From assembly GCF_014529535.1 (NCBI RefSeq), contig NC_050735.1, positions 12,907,739 to 12,971,738 on the forward strand: 64,000 nt of DNA. Reading direction: 5' to 3'. Under the pieces are notes generated by a model. That model ran no database searches, was not told the origin of the DNA, and saw nothing but the letters and a program-made list of their open reading frames with translations. Of the stretch, positions 10,052-22,000 are shown piece by piece. The stretch is from Bradysia coprophila (lineage: Eukaryota; Arthropoda; Insecta; Diptera; Sciaridae). Position 1 is the first letter of the stretch; each line of letters begins with the position of its first letter. A program made the position numbers and the translations under genes.

Positions 10052-13000
10052 ATGGACTTTGACAGTCCCGATCCCGACGTAGAAAAAGAATTTCCCGGCT
10101 TATATGGATCAGATTCGGGTGGAAGTCGAAAAAGAGATGATGAAGATTGTGAGAATTGTGACTCAATTTCTGGTTTCTCTTTTGTGTTGTACTTAACACC
10201 CTTTTCGTTAAACCATATTCTAGTTAGTGAAGGTGACCATGAGAAGATTAGCAAAAAAGAAATACTTTTGGGACGACGGAAAGAGAAAAAAGATAAGAAG
10301 GACAAGGGTTACGCTGCCTTAGATGGTGAAAGTTCACAAGAGGAGGACCTAGATACGAAGTAAGTTTTTAACAATTTCACTTCACTTTCGATCGGATTTT
10401 AATGCTTTGTTTCCTTGTGCAAGAAGTCCGTCTAAGTCAATTAAGAAGTCGAAAGCATTCAAATTTCCATCAAAAAGCAAAGAGAAACGGGAAAAATCTC
10501 GAGAAAAAGTCGAAGTGAAGGAGAAAGATTGTAGCGACGTCAAGGACAAGAAAAAGGACAAAGAAAAGAAGGAGAAAAAGGAAAAATCAAAAGAAAAAGA
10601 GAAAAAGGACAAAAAGTCGAAACAATCCAGCGTCAACGAGGAAATCTTAGAGCTGGGTGGTAAGTGCGCGGGACATTGTAACACATCTGTTGGGATATTA
10701 AATTTTCATTTACTCCTTCGTCAAGATGCACAACCAATATTCGGCGTATCCATTGGGTTGTCTGTCCAGCGAAATCGTTGTCATGATGACGTGCCATTAC
10801 CGTTAGTTGTTCGGGATTGTATCGACTATCTGCAGGAGCACGGTTTGTCTAGTGATCAAATTTACAAAGGCGATGCAATCAAAACAAGGGTCCAGCATTT
10901 GAAAGCGCTTTACAACAACAGAGAGACGAGCAGTATAGACGACTTTGATGTGGTCACCGCATGTTCTCTTTTGAAACTGTTTTTCAAGTAAGTTCCTCTA
11001 TTGTTGGAACGTTTGAACTGTGTGACAGTAACGAGACAAACTATTTTTTGTTTTCAGGGAACTTCCTGAACCGATACTAACCACAGATCTAACTAGCCGA
11101 TTTGAAGAAGCCGCATCTTTGCCAGTCGGCCAGCAAGATCGTGAATTGAATAATCTCATCAATCAACTGCCCACTGCGAACAGAACGTTATTATCGTGGA
11201 TGGTGATGCATCTGGATGCAGTTACGCAGCACGAAAAAGCGAACAAAATGAGCGTACAGAATGTGGCAATATTGTTGGGTCCAACAATGCAGATGACACC
11301 ACGTTTGCTATCGGCTATATTGAGTCATTGCAAGCGCCTGTTCGGCGACACTGTTTTAGACAAGTGAGTACGATCCTTTAAATGTAAAGTTCACTTGTAG
11401 AATATTGTAGTTTCTCTATATATCAATGAGCTCGAACTAGTAAACCGCACTAGTTTTCCGAAGCATATTATATTTGCTGTAGTAGAGAACCTATTCAAGA
11501 TTAAACATCCAGACCTATCAGGCTCAGGATTCGATCTATTGTCCGTATCATATTAGATGAAATGAATTCGACCTCTTTCAAGCCTTAGATCACAATACTT
11601 ATTGATCAAAATATTGACCTCTCAAATATGTCGAAGAAAGTCAGAAATCCTTCAAACTGAGAGCCTCTAAGCCACTATGAATCTCTCTTTGTTTTAATTA
11701 ATAAAAGATTGAGCAACAGCAAAGAAAAGTCAGGAGAGGTAGAAGCGGTAGAAGTGAATGTATGATGCTAACATGCTATATAAAATCAGGAATGTTCATT
11801 CAACACTTTATTGATTTCTATAATAAAAATGGCTTGACCTGAACCTTTAAAGGTGTGAATGGGTGCTTCATCCACGTTCCTAAATGTTCGGCAATTTTTT
11901 TTTTCAATTTCCTGCGCTTCGTCAACCTGTTTTTCCATTCTCTAACGCGCGAACCTTTCATATCAATTTTGATTATACCTAATGTCAATCAAATTTGCAG
12001 CTGTTTTAGCAGCTGGACTATTCTTTATACATAGCCTTATTGAGGGAATGTGTTTTCTTGAATTTTCTCGAACTTTTTTGAAAATACAGAAAATTCGAGC
12101 AGTTTGAGCAGAAAATTATCTTTTTAGTTTTGAGAATAAGTTTTGCTCAGATAACATCAGCCACGATAGTATTTGAGACAAACTCTATTTTCTTTGTTGA
12201 TGATTAAACGTCAACATATAACAGAAAGTAAAACACCACAAATAATAGGGAGATTACGATTTTTACCTATAGTTCTAAGTTGACACACAACTTGAAAATT
12301 ACAAGTTTAATCTCCAGTCATACGGAATAGTTCAGCTAAATTGTGACATTCCGAGCTATTTTTATTAAATCTGAACCGATTTTGGTAAAAAAAAGTCTCT
12401 GTGAGCTTAGTTTGAGCCCCACATGAGCCAAAAGATGAGGTAATCGTCGCATCTATCTCGATTCTAAACAACTTTTCGAGTGATTATAATCAGAACGATA
12501 GTTTTTGTGTGGGGTAACAGCATTCGGTTTCGAAAAGTTTTTTATAGCTGGGTACCATAAAACAACTTTTATGATCATGCCTTCCTGAGATTTTGGAATA
12601 TCGACCTCATATAGATCTCAAACTGTGCGTCTTACGCGGTTGCAGAGGAAACAAATTACTGAAATCAGTACAGATTTGGGAAAAGTATCTCGAAATGTCA
12701 GAAATGTGTTGCGAACTGCTTAATCGGCAGGTTTACAACTTAAAAAAACTGATTAAAATAGTAGAACATCTTTTGCTGAGGATAAGAAAAATGGCAGTTT
12801 GATTGCCAGTATAATGGAGAAGTTAAATACAATTTTCCAATAGTTCAGTTGACAACTTTGAAATAAGTGACGTATTCCGTTTCAGCTGATCCCACTCATA
12901 CAATCAAATATGGTTTTACGCCTTTAAACGGTTTTACCATTACCACACGAATGCGTGTACTTTGTTCACCCCTATAAACAAGCATTAGCAAATTTGTTTA

Positions 13001-16000
13001 TATTTTTGCAACGTCAAATAGCTTCCAAATTTTCAAATGTATACGATTGCAGAGTGGATCAGCTGCAAAACAGCTGAAACAAAATGCATGTCTTATTTGA
13101 AAGTCACAGGTTTTTTGTTTCTGTCACAGAGGTTAACTCCAACATAATTAAGCTCGATCATCAATTAGCGCAACGATTTCAAGATGTATTTTAATTGTTT
13201 GATAGGATGATCCGAATATATGACCAGACAGTATGCAAATTAAATAGTCAAGTAATTATCATTAAATCAGTTTCGTATGCACATTTTTATAATTAATAAT
13301 CTAATTGTTAGTTCATGATTGAACATGCTACTCATCTCGTCTATTGTGTGTGTATGCAATGAATTATGTTATTTTATCCGTCCACTAGAAAATTTCCATT
13401 TTATTCCCTGTTAAGTCAAGGGTCATATATCATAAAATACGTTCACTATGATCGATTTTGTAAAATGTACCTGAAAATGTATGAAATGTTAGCAAAAAAC
13501 GGAAAATACTGAAATGTATGAAACGCTTGATAGCACGATAACTTGAGTATTTCTGAAGTAATTCCAAAAAATATTGTTCGGAATGAGGCGAAACCTATAA
13601 CATTGGTGATGAAGTGAGCATTGTAAATGTAAGAGTGCACTAGTTTGTGCTAAAGCCCATTGTAAAAGTAAACATTCTGTGAGCTTATCACTGGTCGGTT
13701 CTGTCGGGGCTACAGTTAGCATTGTACAATTAAGAATCCCGTGTGTTTATCACTGGTCATTGCTAACTTTCCTCATTTCAATAAAAAAAATCAATTTATT
13801 TTAATTTCCCTAAATTTAAAAAGGCAGTCAAGGGACCCGACCCACAAACAGTGGGGCCTAGTAATTTTATACTGCAATCTAACGGTGATTTACACAGTAA
13901 AGCGGTTTGCATAACCAGCTTAAGAAGACAAGCAGTTTCCAAATTACTTTAATTCCCTTGACTGTAAGTCATGGGTTTTACAAAAGAAAATACACCGTAC
14001 GTAACACGTTCACTATGATTAAAATTGTATGGAAATGTGATGATAAAACGTTAAATGTTAAAATTTTGTGCCCTTTGTGCCCTTGAGTAAATCTCAACCG
14101 ATTTTCAAAAACTTTTTTTTAATCGACGAAGTATTGAAATCCCTAGGTCAAGTTCGAAAATGGGCGGTATCGTTTCAACCATCAGGTAGTAGTTCTCGAA
14201 AGAAGCCTTTTCTTCAATTTCCGTCAATTTTTTCCAGGGACATTTTATATACAAAGTTTCAAAGATTATTAAGTGAAACTAAACAGAATTAAATCATCGA
14301 TGAGAGATTTATTAGACCGTTCTACTAGTTCTTCTTCTAAATGCCTTTTTGTGGCCATCAACGAACAAAGTTAAATTTCATTGAAATAAATCAATAAATC
14401 ATTGCCAATGAAAATACTATTGAGAAGCTCAGACAAACAGTCAAGGGATCTGACCCACTCAACAGGTGGGACCTAGTTACTTAAAAATTAATTTAAATTA
14501 CTCGCGCAAAAAAAATAATTTCTTGTTAGGGGTCATTCACAAAGAAAGCACGCTTCAGAGATGAAGAGGCGGTTTTTAGACAAAAGCGTATATTTTCGAA
14601 AAAAAATAATTAAAAACATTTTTGAGTGTAACTGGGAAGGTGGTCGAAAATTCCTCATTTTTAGCATGCGCACTTTATGAATGGGCCCTTATATAATCTT
14701 GAGTTGATTAATGATTAATATTATAGTTCTCAACAACGCAACGGTGCATAATAAGTAAATTACACCCAATTAAATACCTTTTAGGCACCAGGATGTGTTG
14801 ATTGGCAGTAGAGGCCGCATGCGTTCACAAATGACTTTTTACTCTATAATGGAAGCAAGATTGACGCGCAATGTTTATGAACAGTTGTTAGTCTAAGAGA
14901 AAATGTGAATTTTTCTTGAAAATACTTGCCAATGATTGTATATATTATACTAGTCATTTAATAATAAGTTCAGTTTGCCGCTCGGTTCGTTACGTGTAAT
15001 AGCTGCTTAAGCTTAACATCTGAAAGTAATATCATTTGTGCAACATGTTGATTTTAACTTTGGCGTTTGTTCTGCTGTTTGTTTTGTTTTACCAGCGGCA
15101 ACGACAATTGACAATATTTAAAAGATTGCGCATTCCCGGTCCGGAACCAAATTTTTTTTTGGGTAATTTAATTGATATTAGTCGTGAAGGGTCCTACTCT
15201 ATATTTCCCAAGTGGAGTAAGAAATATGGACCTATCGTCGGATTCTTTTTTGGCGGGCGACCTCAAATATTGGTCAGCGACATTGAATTGATTCGTTCTG
15301 TGTTGATTAAAGATTTCCACAAATTCACCGATAGAAATCAGGTCATACCGGTAAATACATATCAGTTCAATGAACAAATTCAATTCTAGAAGAATTGGTT
15401 AACATATAACTTTGATTTTACTATAAAAGGGCGGTATTCATCCGGTTCCAGTATTAAAAAATATGATTATTTGGTCTAATTACAACGCTTGGAAAAATAT
15501 ACGTGCCGCGATAACACCATCGTTTTCACCCTCTAAACTGAAAGCTATGGAGCCATTGATTATGGAGTCAATAGACAAATTCGTCAGCAAAATTGGTGAT
15601 AAGGCGAACAGTGGCGAAGAGTTAAATTTGAAGTCTTTGATTTATGAGTTCATGTTTTCCTGTTCGACTAAATGCGTTTTTGGGCTTGATCTTAAATTAA
15701 AACATGAAACTAAAAACTTCTTCGAAGCTTCTAGTCCACGCTTTGATAGATCAATATTAGCAAGCATAATGATCCTGTATCCACCGCTGTCATTTATAGC
15801 TTATCCGCTGAGGGTTTTGTGGGAACAATTTCGGTTTTATATGCTGTGGTCACCAGAAGGCTTTGTCTACGATTTCACAAAAAAGATAATCCAAAAACGA
15901 AATGTTACAAAAATTCAGTCTGTTGATTTTTTGCAATTATTGATGAAAACAAAGAGAATTAAGGCATCTGGTCATACGGATTTAGAGATGACATCCTTAG

Positions 16001-19000
16001 ATGTTAAGTCAAATAATAATTTAATGAGCCGAGTATTGCATGGTGAAAATGTGTCAAACGAAGAGATTGTGACAAATGCAATGGTTCTTCTTCTCGCTTC
16101 TTATGAAACAACAGCAGTAACTTTTCAATTTTGTTTGCACAATTTGGTGAATCATCAAAACATTCAAGAAGAATTGAGAACTCAACTTCGAAAAGCTGTG
16201 GACAATGGAACCGTCAGTTTATCTACTGTTTCTAAAGTCCCACTGCTCAATCGCATAGTCATGGAGACGCTTAGGATGTTTCCACCGGCATCACCGTTTG
16301 TGACAAGAGTAGCCAATGAGAATTACGAATATCAAGGTACAGTCATACCGAAAGGAATGCCCGTAAGTATAGCCGTTTCTTCAATCCACAATGATCCGAC
16401 ATTGTGGCCAGATCCCGAAGAATTTCGACCGGAAAGATTTGAAAGTTCTTTCGATAAAATGTCGTATTTGGCATTTGGCATTGGGTAAGTGGAGTGCTCC
16501 GTATTGGTTTCAACTTTCTTTAATATTTTTTGTCCATTTACCAAGACCAAAAAATTGCCTTGGATTGCGATTTGCTTATATGGAGCTTCAATTGACTATC
16601 GCAAAACTAATCTTGATGTATCGATTGGAACCTGGACCATCAACGGAAAAAAAGATTGAGACTAAGGAATTGTACGCAACTTTATCACCGAAGAATGGTG
16701 TATTCTGTAAATTAACTAAACTCGAAGAATAAATTTGCTTCTAAATGACGTTGGAACAGGCATCACAAAGCAAAGCAATCTTTGAAATCTTCTTTAAAAA
16801 CAAGCTAGATGCTAGATGTTAGAAAAATTATCTACCGAGTTTTTGTTGACCAATCGAATGTTTTACAATGAGGTACAAAGGTAAAAAAAATCATTTGAAC
16901 TGATGGGCATTCAGATGGCGAATAAATAAAACCGCGTAAAATACTCTTCAACTTCCTTCGTCGAATTTGTCTTAGTTTTTCAAGTTATTTCTTGGTTTTT
17001 GTGGTTTGTTTGTTTTTAAAGTTGTTCACAGTTGGGTCCTATTGTTTTCGCGAGCGATTATTGTTTTTCCTGAATAAAATTACGACGGTGAAACGGGACG
17101 GTTACCAACATTTTTGCTCGGCAAGTTGTAAAATGGAATTCATGGAACTCATGAATTTGAGGAAAAATGCCGAGAAATAGAGGCCGAATGTCAATGCGGA
17201 AACTAACAGGAGGGATATCAAACGGACCTGCATCCAGGTCAACCAGTGAAACTCGATGATGAACGAAGGCTCTGGACCTGGTGTCAATGTGTCTCACAAT
17301 TTTTTCTTTATCATATTTCTTATAAGGAATATATATACGCTGTTGGTTTGGATGTGCCGCTTTCCCAGTTTTTTTTAATCAGATCCTTAACTGATAATCA
17401 GGTACGATTAGAAGCCCCAGTCTTGTTTTCGCTCTTCATACGTGTGCAAGTGCAATTGGTTTGCAATTGTTCGTGATTGCTCTAGTGTCCTCTTCTTTCC
17501 GTGATGTTGCTCAATCCAAGCTGCAGTTTGTTGTAGGTTTTAATTGTTGTCGACGTCTGTCAAGTCAAAGTTGTGATTCGTTAACCTTCAGTTTTCCTAT
17601 AGCGTTTCTTGAAGGGTACATTTGCCTCGTTTGGAGAAAATATTCTTTAGGTAACGTTAAAGAGTTTAGCTGCCTCTGCATTTCTTGCGCGTTTCCTAAA
17701 AGGAGCGTATCCTTTGCACGTATGTGTCGTTATTTACGTGGTGTGACCAACACATATGGAGCGTATTACGAATCGTTGAAAAGAGCGTTCCCATTTCGCG
17801 GTGTCTGTCGGAATAACAGGTAGTTCATTTGATTCCAGTTTTTCTCGGGCGTTTCTTGACAGGAGCATTCTCGTTTCTTTGACTAGCGATAGTGTAAACG
17901 AGTTTTTTTTTTTTTAATTTGGCTGTGTTGTCTTCCGCTAAAGATCTTATCTGATCTTAATGTTATCTCTCCTGTTTCACGCGCTAATAGCTTATTGGAG
18001 GAAGCTTTTTCGAATGATACGAAAATCAAAAGAATGATTACCAACAACGTGTGAAAATGGTCCTACGATGAAATATCGGTGAGTCTGAATGTACGGGTAG
18101 GACAAGATGAAACAAGTACAAACACAAGAAGTAAAATGTCCAACGAATGTAATTCCGACACAGTGCCGGACTCGTCCTATGGGCGTTCGGGCGATTCCCG
18201 AATGGCCTTTTAATTTTTTTATGGATAAATGACAATGAATGAAAAATGTCTTCATACAACACCCGAAGGGCTTTTTTGAGTCAATCCGGCACTGTTCCGA
18301 CACCAGATAACGTATGTGCCAGTAAGCAGATAATTGATATTGAACGAAGAACGATAATGTTATCAAATTAGTTAGTCCGTCCACATAGATCGAACGACGG
18401 TGGTTGAGTTAGTTGCCTTGGTTCATCCTTGGTATATAAGTCAAAGTAATGCAAGTAGTGGCCCCATCACTGACAAAGTTCATCGTACCAAAGGCTCTAT
18501 ACCAGGCAAAAGTTGACCGATTTTTAAACGTTGGATTCGTTCCTTACATCCGCCGTTTATACAATGACAACAAATGAATGAAGGTGATATGGATTTTTAT
18601 TGTGCGCGAAATTTTTGAAAACGCAAATGATTTTTGTGGAATTTTTTTTTTTTTTAATTTTTTTTAAGGTATTTCAGGTTTTAGGTATTTAGGGTGATCA
18701 AATATATATCACTCACGTCCTCACGTCCGATAATCTCATGGATTCATGCTCCCACAGGGGCAAGTTTGTTTTTACAAAAGTCAAGTCGCGTTATTGCGCA
18801 AAAAAACATAGCTAACGCCGACCCGTACGAAACACCTATTCGTATCAAAAGCCTTTAGTGTGAAACTCTTTATATCTTCTTCTTGATACTCTTCTCCACT
18901 GAAAAGCTATTTGCCCTTTAAAATCACTTACATTATCCATTCTTTTTCTTGTTATCATACACAAATAAATTGCCGGAGGCAATATAAACAAACGTATGCG

Positions 19001-22000
19001 TAAACCTATAAGACCCCAGTACTTCGTACGGTTCTAAAAACTGTTACTAATATTTGCTCAACGAAACAGATAGCCAGATTTATTTTACGTAAATTTCAGT
19101 TGAAACGATAACAATTGTAAATTAACTATAGCGAATACAGCGAAAAAGCGCCTGTAACATCAAAGAATTTTCAAGAATTTAAGAGTCAATTCGCCAAAAC
19201 TTCGAACAGCTTATATGGAATCGGGATTCAAGCCGACTGCGATCCGATCGAGGTATGGCTCAAATGAATCGTCGTTCAATTCTGAGAATATCGTGGAACA
19301 TGTTTTTTTCCCGAAAAAACTTTGTTGGGCTGTCATGGCCCTTAGAAAAATTTTCTCCGAAGTGGTCGCGAAAATCGTTTTTTATTAATTACTCCAACAT
19401 GCGAAATGTGAATAATGTCAAATTGTGCACGTTTATGAAGGTCAATGAGCTGAAGCTGAATATTATTGATTAATATTATTTAAAAAAGTTGTTCCACGAT
19501 ATTCTCAGAATTGAACGACGATTCATTTGAGCCATACCTCGATCGGATCGCCATCGGCTTGAATCCCGAATGTTCGAAGTTTTGGCGAATTCACTCTTAA
19601 TTCCCTTAAAATAGGCCCTCGTTCAACGTCAACATCTCTCAGATTCACTTATCACATAACACACTTTACTTACCTGCTTCCAAATTGTTCGTAAGTATTT
19701 TATTAGTGAAAAAGCTTTCTTCATTTACTTCCTTTTAAACTGCTAAAGCTGCATTTCAAAACTGTAAAACTCAGTATTATCGGAAACCGGTTTCCAATAC
19801 CGACTTTGCTCATAAATAGTCTAATCTGCATTCTAATGCACTTTTTCAGACCCGATAATAATTTTATGTGATTAGCATTGAGAATAGTGCACGCGATCAA
19901 CTTCTATTTCTTTCGCACCGACAATACCTGTTCGCAGTGGAATGTTAAATGTTTGTGATACATTGCGCAAAAAAAAACTGTTACTAATATTTGCTCAACG
20001 AAACAGATAGCCAGATTTATTTTACGTAAATTTCAGTTGAAACGATAACAATTGTAAATTAACTATAGCGAATACAGCGAAAAAGCGCCTGTAACATCAA
20101 AGAATTTTCAAGAATTTAAGAGTCAATTCGCCAAAACTTCGAACAGCTTATATGGAATCGGGATTCAAGCCGACTGCGATCCGATCGAGGTATGGCTCAA
20201 ATGAATCGTCGTTCAATTCTGAGAATATCGTGGAACATGTTTTTTTCCCGAAAAAACTTTGTTGGGCTGTCATGGCCCTTAGAAAAATTTTCTCCGAAGT
20301 GGTCGCGAAAATCGTTTTTTATTAATTACTCCAACATGCGAAATGTGAATAATGTCAAATTGTGCACGTTTATGAAGGTCAATGAGCTGAAGCTGAATAT
20401 TATTGATTAATATTATTTAAAAAAGTTGTTCCACGATATTCTCAGAATTGAACGACGATTCATTTGAGCCATACCTCGATCGGATCGCCATCGGCTTGAA
20501 TCCCGAATGTTCGAAGTTTTGGCGAATTCACTCTTAATTCCCTTAAAATAGGCCCTCGTTCAACGTCAACATCTCTCAGATTCACTTATCACATAACACA
20601 CTTTACTTACCTGCTTCCAAATTGTTCGTAAGTATTTTATTAGTGAAAAAGCTTTCTTCATTTACTTCCTTTTAAACTGCTAAAGCTGCATTTCAAAACT
20701 GTAAAACTCAGTATTATCGGAAACCGGTTTCCAATACCGACTTTGCTCATAAATAGTCTAATCTGCATTCTAATGCACTTTTTCAGACCCGATAATAATT
20801 TTATGTGATTAGCATTGAGAATAGTGCACGCGATCAACTTCTATTTCTTTCGCACCGACAATACCTGTTCGCAGTGGAATGTTAAATGTTTGTGATACAT
20901 TGCGCAAAAAAAAACTGTTACTAATATTTGCTCAACGAAACAGATAAGCAGATTTATTTTACGTAAATTTCAGTTGAAATAATAACAATTGTAAATTGTT
21001 TTTTCATTACGACGACATCACAATGCAATGCAACCGAACAGTTTCTACATATCTCAGTTTTAATATACACATTAAAATACTTATAACCAGAGCTTATGAG
21101 TTTAGTATACCTTTCGTCGCGTACCTACGAAATATTTTAATAAACAATAAACCAGCATAGAGAGGTTCTTTTTTATTGTTGACTCAAGTGTTTTGACTTT
21201 CGGTCGGTTTACAAAAAATATATTTCACTGTTTATACAAATTGGAAACGCACGAATAAAATAGGTTCCAGCGAGTTCAGAATTTTATTCGTAAACATTTC
21301 ATCTTCATAATTATATTGGACAATGTCGTGCAATCTGTGGAAATTATCTCGATCGTTTTCGAAAAGGTTAACAAAAAAATAGTAGAAAAAAACAACCGAT
21401 ACCGGCGGTGTCTCATTTCTAATTTATTGCGAAAATTGAAATGTCTGTCGGTGCTTATCAATTCAAATACATTTCTGTTTTGTAGATATGTGCCGCCGAT
21501 AACGTCAACCAGCCCAATACCAGAAACACCAGATGAAATTAATGCAGAGCTACGGAAACAAGACAGTTTGCTGAATCAGATTCATGCCGAAATGAATGCT
21601 GGATTTGTCACAAAGAAAAGGGAAGAACAACTCTGGGAAGTGCAGCGAATTATAACACAATTGAAGGTAGGTGTTTAGATGATTGCGGTGTTGTGTTTGG
21701 AGGATATGTTACTGGTCTAGTAGATTCGGATAAAATGATTCGATAAGTTCAATCCGTCATTTGTGTGACAGTAGTGCCATTGGTGCTTCCGCATTCACCT
21801 CTCCACCCATAAATTTGAAAAAAAATATGTTGATCCTTGAGAATACTTTTCCGAGGCAGTGTCATAAAGTGAAAAGTACCTGATTAGCGCTTGGTTTCAC
21901 CTTTTTTTGGTGTTAATTGAATTTTCATCGAATTTTCGAATATCGATGGAACTGATACTAGATTTTGTTGAAAATGTTGACTATGGTGACTGAATCAAAA

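Larger units (their letters stand above)
19036..20998. repeat. Tandem duplication, 937-bp unit, two full copies plus a partial third
   Basis: Unit 1 runs about 19036-19972 and unit 2 about 19973-20909; reading the two side by side I see no difference. A third, partial copy (about 20910-20998) matches the first 85 bases with a few changes (agataagcag for agatagccag, aaataataac for aaacgataac) and then stops. The landmark ctgttactaatatttgctca occurs at 19041, 19978 and 20915. Each full unit contains a foldback structure (next entries). The array is inside Rlip intron 5. The small open frames at 19255 and 20192 are part of the repeat and have no protein similarity I recognise. Confidence 0.95.

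Noticed and set aside
17461..17823. 120-codon open frame in Rlip intron 5
   Set aside because: No motif, no supporting splice or promoter signals, and neighbouring frames are broken; possibly a decayed element, so not listed as a gene.
19255..19473. 72-codon open frame repeated exactly at 20192-20410 as a possible duplicated gene
   Set aside because: It lies in the loop and arm of a foldback element inside the tandem duplication; identity is explained by the duplication, and no protein motif is visible.
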